Assembly (NCBI GenBank): GCA_023375785.1
Contig: SZWC01004807.1
Location: 21,875 to 71,201 of the forward strand
Source: Penium margaritaceum
Taxonomy: Eukaryota; Streptophyta; Zygnematophyceae; Desmidiales; Peniaceae
Length of the DNA stretch: 49,327 nucleotides
Direction of reading: 5' to 3'
The first letter of the stretch is position 1; each line of letters opens with the position of its first letter. A model generated the notes under the pieces. It was not told the origin of the DNA, did not search any database, and worked only from the letters and a program-made list of their open reading frames with translations. Both the position numbers and the translations under genes were made by a program. Of the stretch, positions 1 to 11,539 are shown one piece after another.

Positions 1-1290
1 TAGATGTAGATATAGATATAGATATAGATATAGATATAGATATAGATATAGATATGTGTAGATGTAGATATAGATATAGATATAGATATAGATATAGATA
101 TAGATATAGATATAGATATAGATATAGATATAGATATAGATATAGATATAGATATACATATAGATATAGATATCGATATACATATAGATATAGATATAGA
201 TATATATAGATATAGATCTAGAAATAGATATAGATATTGATATAGTTATAGATATAGATATAGATATAGATATGGATATAGATATAGATATAGATATAGA
301 TATAGATATAGATATAGATATAGATATAGATATAGATATAGATATAGATATAGATATAGAGATAGATATAGATATAAATATATAAAGAGATACAGATGTA
401 GATATAGATATAGATGTACATGTAGATGTAGAAATAGATATAGATATAGATAGATAAGTATAAATATAGATATACATATGGATATAGAAATAGATATACA
501 TATACATATACACATATATATACTTATGGAAATGGAAAGGGATGTAGATGTGGATATGGATACAGATATTAACATAGATATAAACATAGATAGAGATGAA
601 AATATGGATACATATAGACATAGATATAGATATAGATATAGATATAGATATAGATATAGATAAAGATATAGATATAGATATAGATATAGATATAGATATA
701 GATATAGATATAGATATAGATAAAGAAGATGTTTATATATAGATATTGATATATACTTTGATAAAGATATAGATGTATATACAGATATATATTCAAATCT
801 ATATATATATAGATATAGATATAGATATAGATATAGATATAGATAAAGATATAGATATAGATATAGATATAGATATAGATATAGATATAGATATAGATAT
901 AGATAAAGAAGATGTTTATATATAGATATTGATATATACTTTGATAAAGATATAGATGTATATACAGATATATATTCAAATCTATATATACATAGATATA
1001 GATGAAGATATAGGTATAGATATAGATACATATGCATGTAGACAAAGATATATGTATTGATATCTATTTCAATAAATATAAAGATATATATGTTTACATT
1101 GATATAGATCAATGTTTAGGTATGAATAAAGATATACATATAGATGTTTTGATACATATATATGGAGATATATACATAGATATAGATCGAAGCAAAGAAG
1201 CAGATGTAACTATCTATAAAAATGTTACTATATGTTTAAATATGGACGAATATTTAGATGTAGATATAGATATAGATAAAGAAGTATAAG
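1..1290. repeat. Degenerate (GATATA)n hexanucleotide array
   Basis: The stretch is built almost entirely of the hexamer GATATA, with scattered variants (GATGTA, GATAAA, GATATT, CATATA). It fades out gradually after about 1,290 into ordinary AT-rich DNA. Long open frames exist on both strands only because the 6-bp unit keeps frame; they translate as dipeptide runs (Tyr-Leu, Tyr-Ile, Asp-Ile, Tyr-Arg) and are not genes. Confidence 0.97.
661..1003. repeat. 183-bp tandem duplication inside the hexamer array
   Basis: The segment starting TAAAGATATAG at 661 recurs at 844, an offset of exactly 183 bp. The match runs through the non-hexamer spacer (TAAAGAAGATGTTTATATAT at 721 and 904) to TTCAAATCTATATATA. 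The copies are nearly identical and begin to differ only past about 1,000. The array therefore has a higher-order unit made of pure hexamers plus a complex spacer, copied after the array had already degenerated. Confidence 0.9.
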
Positions 1291-4200
1291 TACTTTTACG
1301 TATGTAAGGATAAAGATACGGATGCACATATACATATAGTTATAACTATTGTAATAGATTTATTTGAAAATACAATTTTACATATAGATGGACGTATGTA
1401 TATATGGATGGGCATAGATATATATGAGAAGATTTTAAGAGTTACTTATAGAAATAATATACATATAAGATCACATGTACAATTTGACGTATAGTCTAGT
1501 GAATTTGAAAGAATCATTAAGCAAAATGCTAGAGGGTCTTTGACCCCTTAGCCCACCAATCCCACTACAAAGAATAAGGGGAACTATTCTTCAACTACGT
1601 AGCACCTACTACACATTACACTTCCCTTTATGAGGTATGAGCCAACTTCCATTGATCCATCTTTGACAAGGAAACAAGTCATATGATTCTTCCAAACTGG
1701 TAAGGCCATAATCTCGGGTTAAATTTCCAAACATCCTTATTCCCAGTGTATTTAAACCTCAAGACATCTTTTTATCTTGATCATTTTCCCACACCCCCCG
1801 CTTAGCCCACATGTTACTATCCACACAAACATGAAGCAATGTGCATATGAAAATGGAAATGCATGAAGATTTACAAATACATAGGGAAAACGATATGCAT
1901 TGTTGTAATGTAAGAAAATATAGAAAAATATATTGTTATATACACAAATTTCGATAAAAATAGAAACATGTATATAATAGACAATATATCTTTTAAATAT
2001 ATGTAGAGATAGAAGTATATTTATTCATTTAATGAAATATGTGTATTCAGGTATAGATGCAGATAGAGTACACATAACTATTGCAACAAAAAAATTAATA
2101 AAACAAGGATTAACATATAATTTAATATTCATGAATGGATATAGGTTAAGATACAAATATAATCATGCAAGAGTATACAAAAACATACATATATCTATAT
2201 GTAGATATGTTTCAATGAGAATGCAATTTATCCCAAATTTTGATGAATAAATACATATGAACAGGGCAGACTGTTATTCAATCAATAGGATGTAAAGATA
2301 CATTACATTATTCACCTATTGAAATTTGAATCAATCCAAATTTCCACACCGATGTGAGTATAAACATGATGAAAGTATGGCTGCAAGGGTTTTTATCAAG
2401 TGAAATGTATGTAAATGTATTCCAAGATATGAATAGATAAGTATCCATGGGTGTAGAGATACGTTTTTGGAAAAATAAAGTTAGTTATAAAAATTGATAT
2501 AAATCTGTAACAAAATACATGTTTAAAAATGCATTTACAAACATGGATGGACTTAAAACCTTAGAATACTCTCAAAATATGTATGTTTATGAATAAGTGG
2601 CTCCACATTAATGGAAATGAGAAACCTTGATTCATGTTAAAATAAATAGATGTAGATATTATTCAACCAAATCAAGAAAACCAATATGTACATTTGTATT
2701 TACTTCTTTCACATGAAGATGAATTGGAATCTATTCATAACTGTTAAGAATGCATACAAAAAGGGCAAAAGATACATATGCATACATTATAAGAATAAAA
2801 TACATTTTAGTACATGGTGTTAGGTAATACTTTGTTAGAGATGTAAATACATGGATACACAACAAAACTCGAAATAATTCACATCTGTTAAAAAATATAT
2901 AATTATGAACATAATCAGATATATTCATGGACAAAATGTTACCAAAACAAATATATAATTAGATTTCAGATAAAAAATTATCTGTTTTATGATATCTGTG
3001 CTTTCAAAAAATGAAATGAAAAGACAAGGTGAGAATGTTTCTAGTACTTGAACCGACACCATTGCATTCATAAAGCATTGATTTAAGAGTTTTCATGCTT
3101 ATGAATAAATGATACATGCATAAGTATATGTTCACTCATTTCATTGTTCTTTCTTCTACATATTGTTTTCTTCATTTGTTCAGAGTTATATTCTCATCGG
3201 CTTAAGTTTATCATTGCATCCATTCAAAAAAATGAACAGAATGTGAAATCAAGTCCATTGACATTTCATTTTTGGCTTTTTATCGCTTTGGAGTCCCGGA
3301 AAAACAATGGAACGTTTTTATCACACCTAGTATGTTAACATTAAATAGCATAGAAGGGTTACTAATCAAAGCATTTCTGCATTTTCAGTTACCATCATTA
3401 ACATCTCACTTACAAAATCACCTTTTGAATTTGATGAAGTTGTTTAAACAACTTACATATTCATTATCTTTGTTAAATATTTATCGCTCATTGAATGAAT
3501 ACAAATATTGAACCAGATTTCATGGTTTTTTTCTTTCTTCCAACGCTCTTAATTTCTTTTTTTTCAACTGAGGAATTTTCTAAAAGATTGACCGTACCCA
3601 TTTATGAGTGTTTTCATTACTCATTTTCAGTTCACTTCCATAGAGAATTCCATCAATGTAGAAATGGGTTGCATTTTCTACTTTGATCAAGATAACAAGC
3701 TCAAAAAAGGTCTAATGTAGCATTCATCACAAGCTTACCATGATTCACCTATTGAAAACCTGAAAATGATGATAAAAGGCTTTCCATAATGCAATCAAAA
3801 CAAATCGTAAAGATATTCAAATTATAATCCTATGTTTTCTTTTTTCACAATGAATAAAATCTTCACATATTAATTGGTTCAAGTCAACCATCCTTAAGAT
3901 GTAACATGTGATAATAATTTTGACATTTCATCCTTTATCAACAATTATAGATACTGATTTTTTATATCAAGTATAACAAAAGAGTAAGAATAGACTAATT
4001 AAAAAAACGTTTGATTACTTGTACAATGTTTTATTTTATATTCACAAAGATGATTTTTTTAACAGTTTAAGTGATGTACGTTGACATTCCATAGTTGAAA
4101 AAAAAATTGTAACTCATTATTTCATGCAATCAACTACCCTTGCTTGTTGCATTTTTTCTATCTTGACAAGACAAAAAAGCAAACTTTTACATGTTCATCT

Positions 4201-4729
4201 TTAAAGTGATCATTACAAGAAGTGTTTGATTTTCTTTGTCTTCTTTACATTCATCTTGTGAAAAGTAATTTGAACCTTGTGCTAACATGTGGATAAGGAG
4301 TACATCCAAACTTGTTCTTACACATCTATAAGATATTCCCTTCATCACTTATTTGTACTCAATATATTTTTAGTTCATGTTAAAACTCCATTAAATTATT
4401 GATTTGTCAAATTGTTTTTGAAAAACAATCCTTGTATCATATAAGCAACTTACATTTAAATTTTTCCATCATTTTCTTTACTCCCTTCTAGATCAAATGA
4501 TGAAATATGTGTCTGTTTTCTTGTTGCTATTTCACTTAATCCATGCAACATGTCGTAAACAAAGTACAACTTTCAAAACATCATTTCGATTGCACGCTCT
4601 CCTCCTCAATGAAACGTAGTTTTCAATACTTCAAATGTTTTCTTTAATAAGCCACACGTTGTAAACCTTGGTCACAAAACGCAAAAACGTCTGAGAATGA
4701 ATCACTTGATCCTAATCTTTAAGAAAATC
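1291..4729. other. AT-rich stretch without recognisable genes
   Basis: The first 200 bp still carry degraded hexamer units. The rest is AT-rich with only short open frames (under 91 codons) on both strands, none with recognisable motifs. No tRNA-like, terminal-repeat or promoter structure was seen. The right end probably holds untraceable 3' sequence of the Penelope-like relic that follows. Confidence 0.6.
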
Positions 4730-4734
4730 AATCA

Positions 4735-4930
4735 ACATGCGCCTTGTGGAGTTCTATTCACCTCGTTCATTCTAGAAGTCTTATCTTCTAAAACGTTATC
4801 TCTTAATATATAAATAATTTCAAAGCTTCCAATGTAATGTTGTGCACCCAAAGTAAATTGTAAGCAATATTCAAAAACAATTGTTGAACGTAATGTGACC
4901 ATCAGCAAGATTTTCCATTCAATTCTAGTT
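4735..4930 (-). pseudogene. Possible GIY-YIG endonuclease remnant of relic 1
   Basis: The minus strand reads IVFEYCLQ then GAQHYIGSFEIIYILR at about 4,801-4,890. In GIY-YIG nucleases the pattern is (G)(I/V)Y, about 12 residues, YIG, then a catalytic Arg nine residues after the G. Here YIG is intact and Arg falls exactly nine residues later; the first Tyr is Phe. The piece lies about 0.9 kb downstream of the RT traces, where a Penelope-like element carries this domain. The match is short and could be chance; position and spacing raise it above a bare motif hit. Confidence 0.33.
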
Positions 4931-5689
4931 GTCGTGAACACCATGTAGTTTGTATAGTCTGTAATTGTTTGATATGCCGCATGTGGCATTCTATAATCAC
5001 ACAACCATATCTAAGGGTTATCATGACGTATGAATGGGATACTTGTAATGAATCTACAATACAAATAGTGTTACGATATCTTTGGGATGGGCAACCGAAT
5101 GTTAAAGAAAAAATCATCATGAACATGCCAATCTAGGCCAAATAGCCTTCATTGGTGCTATTCAAAAAATAAACATAAATAGGCTAGTGAAACACAAGCT
5201 CAACGTCCATCTGTGACACCTGAGGACATTAAAAGGTTTCTATGCACACTTAAGATCAAATCATGGGTGAAATACCCATAACATTTCTTGAGGTTTATCG
5301 TTGGTCACCACTAAATCCTTCAGGTCCCCAAATAGGTTTTAGATTCTTTTGCAGATGTCCATGCAAACATGGTATGACTCAATAATGCATTTATTAAAGT
5401 TTTTCTTTCCATTCCAAAAATAAGCATAGATGTGAAAGCTATATTATCCCTTTTAATTTTTGACTGAAAATGTTTTTAAAAGGAAAGTTTGTGTCTTAGA
5501 CAACTATGAGTTGGAAGCGTAGTTTTTTAGAAGTCAAAGAATCTCTTCTTGAGAATGCGTGTGTAAAGCTTGTAACAAGATATGAAGGACACGTTTTTTA
5601 TGATCTTAATGTCTTTGTAAGCAAGCAATCAAAGAATTTCATTTGTATTAAAGGAGGCTTAGATGTTGTAGTTGTGAAAAACGTGCTCT

Positions 5690-6282
5690 CATGGGTTTGT
5701 TGTTTACTACCACATCTAAACATTGACTGTCAACATACCTATTGCCTTTAAAGATTATGAGTTTGAGGAAGTTGATTTTTGTGGTTGAAATATTCTAAGC
5801 GAGTTAAAATTTGTTTTTCATGGTGTTGGCTGTTGATAAGAATAAAAGGTCTTCATGACTACATCTTTAGATTATAAGCTTGTCTTGAATTACCAATAGC
5901 AAAGGAATGGTTTTCCTTTGCATCAATGGGCACCATCATCGTTTAAACAGCTTATCAAAACAAATTTAAATGTAAGGCCTGCTAGTGTCCCCATGATGCT
6001 TCGTTAACTACACTAGTGGACACCAATAAAAACAATGTTATAGCTTTTCATCACCCATGCTAAGAGCACGGTGACATCACGTGCCTTAAGGTGTTGTGTT
6101 TGAGGGCAATGCCTAAGATGAAATTGAGTGCATACTATATGAGAAACCTCTTTAATAGTGGTACCACATCTTTCAAGGAAATGATCACATGTAGAGGAAG
6201 GGCCAATTTCTCTCTCTAAAGTAGTAACAACGTTTTGTCTTTTACATCGGTTAACAAACATGTACAAAAGCTTATGATTCAT
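5690..6282 (-). pseudogene. Decayed Penelope-like reverse transcriptase (relic 1)
   Basis: An 89-codon open frame (6,013-6,282) reads like the N-terminal RT region: a PSST..DHFL segment, then a spacer, then ARDVTVLL where RT motif A (DVxSLY) is expected. After a frame change, RCSHEDLLFLST at 5,831-5,866 sits where R-Y-(I/V)-D-D is expected, with one extra residue and the first Asp replaced. INFLKLIIFKGNR at about 5,738-5,776 then matches the I-x-FLDL motif of this RT class, and VVNNKP follows where the Y-x-KP motif is expected. These motifs occur in the right order and at about the right spacing but in different frames. No functional product is possible. Basis: motif reading by eye; no alignment was run. 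Confidence 0.45.
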
Positions 6283-6290
6283 GTCTAGCC

Positions 6291-8689
6291 ATTTTGAAAC
6301 ATTCTATCTCATTCACTTCTGGGAAATTGTTGTTAAACAACCATCATGTGACGATGAAAAGACAATTTAAGGTAGGTTCTTGCCATCCTTCACTTTGTTC
6401 GTGGACAAAAAAACTAAAACAAGAATGTGTAAACATGCATGGTCTGTCATACATCTTTTTAATGGTAAAGAGTTATTACCTCTATTTGTCGATGTTACAC
6501 ACGGTGGTAATACATATGGTGATGCATCAAAGGTGGGACATGTATTTGTTGATGTCTTCGTTTTGGACTAAGATAACCAATACAATAAGTTCTTTTATAG
6601 CTTGAATCATTAAGGTTTGATAATCTGTGAGACATTTAAGAGTCGTCCAATGTTTCTTAAAGAAAAACTCTTCCATACTTGAACTTTCACTTGTTACATT
6701 GGTGTGAGAATCCATGTATCATATATTTGTAGGCTTCCTTGAATTCACATGGTGACTTAGGTGGCATCCATGATGGGTTAGGTATCCTTCATTTTGGGAT
6801 GCGCTTTTCAAGATAATTCTTGAAGATACTCATTAAACTAATGGATATGAACACGTTTTTTAAAATAGATGACATTTGAGGATAAGGACAAGCCCTTTGA
6901 GGTATGATGAAGTTGCAGGTGAGACAAATGAGGTTGGCTTTATCAATGTTCAAACACCTCTTCCAAATGTTTGGCACAATAATGTTGACCATTCCAATGT
7001 AAAATTGGTATGGATTTTAATTTTTAAGAAAAAGACGGAACCAAGTCATGTCCTTGACACTCTAAAAGTCAACATTCCATGTGCATCCTCACTTCACTTT
7101 TGAGAGTTGCCTCTGAAACCTCTTCTTTTTTTGAATTTGGGGGTTCATGCTTTTTCCACGTTAAACCTTGCTTCTTTCTTTGTTTATAGTGCTTACGCAT
7201 GGCAATGACCCTGTTGATCATGGGGTGAAAGCTGAAGGTAGACATGGGTTGAGCAATAGTAATAGTAGCTTCTTTTAGCTGTAACTTGGAATGAGCTATG
7301 GGAAATAACAACAAAGCTTTTTGTTTTATTATTGTGAGCCTCTCTTGTTTATTATCACGTTTTTTCATTGTCCACTTGTGCTTAGTTGTACATCTGTTTT
7401 GTTCATTTATTTTTATATTGGTCACCAAAGCTATAGCAAGAACCTTCTTCACCTCAACGTTTACCCATTCACCATTGGTTAGGTCAACGACAACAATTTC
7501 AACTTTGACCTTCACTCCATTGCACTTGATACTTGTCAAATCTCTGTCCTATGAACAGAAGAACGAGTGATCTCATAATTAGGAGCCATGATAGGAACTT
7601 ATTCATAAGTCTCATCAACCTGCTTTTCATGTGGCCATTGTAAAGCTTGGTGACGTCATCAAAGTTATAGATGGTGGGATGGAATTATTTTCTATAACAA
7701 TCAACAGTAAGGTGTTGCTCCACGACGGCCCGATGTGAGAAAATTTGTAGAGGATAGTTTCCCTTTATGCATGTTTGCCCTCCATGGTCACCTAGTAAAA
7801 TATGGGAACTATGCACATTTCGTAAGTATTCTAATTTGGCCATTCATCCCAGAGTAAGAACATGATTTTTGGAAACCTAGAACATGGGGGTGAGTTATTT
7901 GTTCAAGCATGCAACTTGGCCATCTTTAGTTCGAGGCGGCTATTTTTTGTTTTCAAAGCTTGGAAAGTTTTGCAAGATCCATCTTGGCGGGAAGGAAAGT
8001 TTTCCTAGCCACGTTGGCAAGCTTTGGTGGCGGGGGTCCATCCATCAGGTAGATTTTGATGTAGCTAATCACAAGATTCAAATCATTTTAAATTGGTTAT
8101 GCACATGCTAAGGTGTTTAGTGCGCTTACTTCTAGAGGTTGTTGTGGTTTTGCCAAAGGTCAACGGGTTGTTACTACGTGGCAGGCGTTAACAATTACTA
8201 TGGTTACATTATTCTGGCCATTTTGCTCAAGCAACGTGTTGTATTATATAGCGCCAAGAGTAAGTGTGTCAAAGATGGGAAAATATGAGTGAGCTTGGTC
8301 TTTGGAGATAAGTTGGTTGGCGACAGGGGGATTACTATGTTGGTTGAACTCAATAGCCATTTTTCCCTTGTCACAAACTTTTATGGAGCCACTCACCACA
8401 ATGTGTTGGAAAATGTTGGTCGTTATATGAGTGTCCATCATAGGTGTCATGGCTTGTCTTTTGTGGGGTGCTTAGCTTGGTGTGTCTGTGGTCACAGTGT
8501 TGTCTATCAAAATCCCCTTGGCTCGTTAGGGAGAGTAGTAAACATGTTTATCGGTCGGAGGCATCCAAGAGTTGGAATGAAACAAATGTGAGGAGAGTGG
8601 TGCAAGAGGGAATGTGGGTGAGAGTATAATAATCAAAATACCAGTTTTAGCTTAATACGGTTCATGAATGCCATAGAAAAATCTACATA
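6291..8689. other. No recognisable gene between the two RT relics
   Basis: AT-rich DNA with short frames on both strands. The longest is a 156-codon minus frame (7,069-7,539), rich in Lys, Thr and Val, with no motif I recognise and an overlapping 90-codon frame on the other strand. It may hold the N-terminal part of relic 1 or the C-terminal part of relic 2, but nothing identifiable remains. Confidence 0.5.
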
Positions 8690-9670
8690 GACAAAGCTAG
8701 TGAAATACTAACTCCAAGTCTATCTATGATGTGTGATACTATGGCATCGGTTTTAGGTTTCAAGTAAGGGTTCTAACTATGATTCTTAGACCCTTTAAGT
8801 TTCTTGTGGTTTTCGGTGGTCACCAAGGAAGCATAGTGGTTCGTAGATAGGTTGTTGTTTTTTAAAACGATCTCCATGCTAAGATGTCATAGCGAAAGAA
8901 CATGGACAGATTTAAGTTATTGAGTTTGTGTAAAGGAAATCTTCTATTTAGATGTAGTTTGACCCTTTTTATTTTGGATTGATCATTACTTGAAACATTA
9001 GAGACCGTGCATTGGCTGTATTTGATACAGGACGTGCTTGTAAGCAAGTGTATTCTTTTGTTAAGGAAATTTTGAGTGGATGAAGTTCACAAAGTTTAGG
9101 ATCAAGGCTTAGAATTGATGAAAAAACTTAGGCACCTCTGGATGTGGCAGCTGGAAAATGGTAGGTGGAGATGATTGTCCAAGGGTTTTTTATATGTTAC
9201 CACATCACGAGTATAAGTGTTGTGAAAACTGTTGATGTTAAAGAGCGAGGTCGAGAAATTCCATTCTAGTGGGAAAGATGTGCCATTCAGCTCGATGTTT
9301 TTGTCAATGTCTTTGAAGGTTGATGGGAATGGGAGTAGGTCCTCTTAGTTGCTTATGCAAAGGATAAAGGCATCGTCAATCTATCGGTCTCAAAGCAAGG
9401 GTGTTTTTACACCAAAAGGTGAGTTCATGATCAATAAATCTCATAAAAACATTTGGTTCCTATACGACAAGCCAACGTTTGTGTGGATCTGATCATAGCA
9501 AATCAATTCTACAACCACAAAGGGCTTGGATGTTGTTTTTTGAAACCTCTAGCTTGGAGGATATGTAACTACACTTTGTATGCCCCTCTCAGTGTTTCTA
9601 GGTCACACAAAAAAACTTTGTGGCTTATTAAAATTGCAAAGCAAGGCAACCGTCATTCCCTAAAACAGTA
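8690..9670 (-). pseudogene. Penelope-like reverse transcriptase relic 2
   Basis: Minus-strand motifs in order: FIDHEL followed by LALR (about 9,388-9,440), then after a +1 shift R-stop-IDDAFILC (9,372-9,386), where the RT catalytic R-Y-I-D-D motif has Tyr changed to TAG. The same frame runs on to a Lys/Asp/Asn segment. MEFLDLALF appears in a neighbouring frame (about 9,238-9,262), then YKKPLDNHLHLPFSSCH (9,145-9,194), with stops soon after. Established knowledge: algal and protist Penelope-like RTs carry HEL, RYIDD, FLDL, a Y-x-KPLN-x-YLY-x-PFSSxHP block, in this order and spacing. This is the better preserved of the two relics. No endonuclease trace was found downstream. It is non-functional. 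Confidence 0.55.
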
Positions 9671-9875
9671 GTGTTGCACCAAGTGATGTACTAACTCATC
9701 CTTCTGAGAACCTTTGTCCGAGAACTTTCCATTGTCTCATCGCGTGGCACACAAATAATCATCCTCATTTGCTAACTTCTATGGGAATCCTCGATTGGCT
9801 ATGCTGGTTGGTTTCTCATCTTTACGGGAAACACGTTAGGTACCTCGCACTTTGTATGAAGTAGCGTCATTCCTC

Positions 9876-9970
9876 CAAACTTGGAGAAGTCGGTTTCCAT
9901 CCGCCTCGCTTTGAAAAAGTAGGTTTCCATTCGCCAAGTCTTCAAAAAGTGGGTCACCAAATACCTCGTC
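9876..9970 (+). repeat. Degenerate ~30-bp tandem repeat, three units
   Basis: Three successive units share the pattern ...AGT(C/A/G)GGTTTCCAT(C/T)CGCC: AGTCGGTTTCCATCCGCC, then AGTAGGTTTCCATTCGCC, then AGTGGGTCACCAAATACC. They are spaced about 30 bp apart and separated by CTTGGAGA / CTTTGAAAA / CTTCAAAA. Confidence 0.6.
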
Positions 9971-10248
9971 AGTTGCTTTCACTTCGCCATTTGCCTCGTT
10001 GTGCGGAAAACCATGGACGACATATGGCCGAACCTTGGGGTATTTTGCATACCGAGGGGGAAATGCTATATTTCCACTTAATGTAACTGGCGCATGGAAA
10101 CGACCGAAAGAGGGCCCTATCTCTCAGGTTATAACTAAAGTTATTACACTTTTGTCAGGACTGTGGTCGGGCTACACTTGTCGTTAACGGCAAATGTTCA
10201 ACGTTGCAATGTTGAGCGCCAGCCCCCCCTCCTCCCCATCGGTTTACT

Positions 10249-10276
10249 GTCGGAAGTACGGTCTTGTACTTCCGAC
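10249..10276. repeat. Perfect 11-bp inverted repeat (hairpin)
   Basis: Arms GTCGGAAGTAC (10,249-10,259) and GTACTTCCGAC (10,266-10,276) are perfect complements around a 6-nt loop. They are flanked by C-rich tracts on both sides. Function unknown. Confidence 0.85.
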
Positions 10277-11107
10277 CCCCGTGCATTCACGCAATTTGTA
10301 ATGTGAAATCCGCCAACCCCATTGGGGAAACGTTACCATCGGCTTGGTACATTAGAGAAATTCCACGGCCATGCCAAAATAGACATGAACCGGTACATTC
10401 CGGGGTAATCTGAACACTATCGTGATGATATAGGGTAAATGGATACTCTTTTTCGAAACCCGGGGTGGATATCATTCCAAATCTGAAAGACGGGGCTAAT
10501 GAAGAGGCGTTTCTTGAAGTCAGGGTGACTGGTGTACGTGATTTAGAAACTGGGTTACCTTGCAAGTTGCGAAGTTAACTTTGCTGCCTCCGTTTGGTGT
10601 CAACCCTCCGTGTGGCATTGGACGCTCCGCAAGTACGTCTCGGTTTTACTACGTAACAGAAACTATTTGCTGAATAGACGAAAATATGTATGAGACCTTG
10701 GTTGGAAAACACTGCTGCAAGCAACGAATCCTTCGCCAACCACGGTCGCCTCTAGGAAGTAGCGATGTCGCGTCAGTCTGCTCGTTCGCCAGTAATGAGC
10801 TCTTGTTTCCGAGAAAGCAGGGGGAAAGCATCGAGAAGCGATGTGAGGTTTGATTATCACATGCGATGTCGAGCCCCCCGCATGGCCCTATTCTTAAACG
10901 ATGGCAACGGCGGTCCAACAGCCTCTAGGCAATCCCTGGTGACATCTAGGCACCAAAGAGTACTAACTTCCTTCATTAATCTCCTAATGTTTCTCTGGTC
11001 CATTTTAGTGCTAAAAAACCATCTCTTTACATTTTTATTTCATTTTGTTTTTTCTTCATTTCTTTTTCCTTCGGCCTAGTGTAAGGAAATGTGTAGTGCC
11101 TTTTTCT

Positions 11108-11498
11108 TCTAACGCCTAGCAGAACGTAGGTGGTTCACAAGGATGAGGTGCGGGAAAAGAGACGATTTGGGTTCTTGGGGAAATGGATATTTTACATGAA
11201 GCATTAATTTTACTTTGATGAAAGGTGTCGAGTGCGTCGAGTATGTATGTACAATGTACACTTAGAGTGAAGCATAGGCTGGGTCATCGACGTTCGGTCA
11301 TCTCTCCACCATTCTGAAAAGTGGTCAGAGTTTTCAGAAACTTTTGGAGCCAAACACTAGAGGTTGGGGCAACTAGCCAAAATTCCCTTAGCCTAACAGC
11401 GTGAAAATCCTAAAGTCGACGAGCAGTAGGGAATGAATGCAATGACAAATATTCCCACTCGTAGAGTTTAGGGACTCCTGTACTCCAGGGACGTAACA
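11108..11498 (-). repeat. gypsy-1 3' LTR
   Basis: Matches the 16,457-16,990 LTR along its length (for example AGGTGGTTCACA near the left end and GAGTTTAGGGACTCCT near the right end). The right boundary is sharp: plus-strand CGTAACA at 11,498 abuts the polypurine tract. The left boundary is approximate because the TGTT terminus is decayed. About 140 bp present in the other LTR is missing here. Confidence 0.85.
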
Positions 11499-11523
11499 CT
11501 CCCCCTCCCCCCCTCCCCCTCCC
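11499..11523 (-). promoter_or_regulatory. gypsy-1 polypurine tract
   Basis: On the minus strand this is a 25-nt uninterrupted run of G and A immediately upstream of the 3' LTR start TGTTACG. It is the expected position and composition for the plus-strand DNA primer left by RNase H during reverse transcription. Confidence 0.88.
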
Positions 11524-11539
11524 ACTTGGCCGCGACGTC

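Larger units (their letters stand above)
4730..6290 (-). mobile_element. Penelope-like retroelement relic 1 (RT plus GIY-YIG trace)
   Basis: Read on the minus strand, this stretch has the order of a Penelope-like element: RT fingers/palm pieces (6,282 to about 5,700), a linker, then a GIY-YIG-like piece (about 4,920-4,740). All frames are broken by stops and frameshifts, so it is an old fossil. Established knowledge: Penelope-like elements encode an RT related to telomerase RT, usually followed by a GIY-YIG endonuclease. A second relic at 8,690-9,670 shows the same motif order and aligns loosely at the nucleotide level. No terminal repeats could be defined. It could instead be another non-LTR RT lineage; the motif order argues for Penelope-like. 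Confidence 0.5.
9671..11107. other. Intergenic stretch, no recognisable gene
   Basis: GC content rises here relative to the preceding 8 kb. Overlapping short frames occur on both strands (for example 92 codons minus at 10,287-10,565), with no domain recognised. It contains a degenerate ~30-bp repeat and a perfect hairpin, listed separately. A poly-T/pyrimidine stretch at 11,030-11,107 leads into the gypsy-1 LTR. Confidence 0.5.

Noticed and set aside
218..1289. Long open frames (up to 288 codons) at the left edge
   Set aside because: They translate the GATATA hexamer as repeating dipeptides in several frames and on both strands; microsatellite, not genes.
6294..7570. Plus-strand frames of 90-103 codons between the Penelope-like relics
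   Set aside because: Overlap minus frames of similar or greater length, no motif, AT-rich random composition.
9876..9970. CRISPR-like array
   Set aside because: Only three degenerate units with no unique spacers; eukaryotic context.
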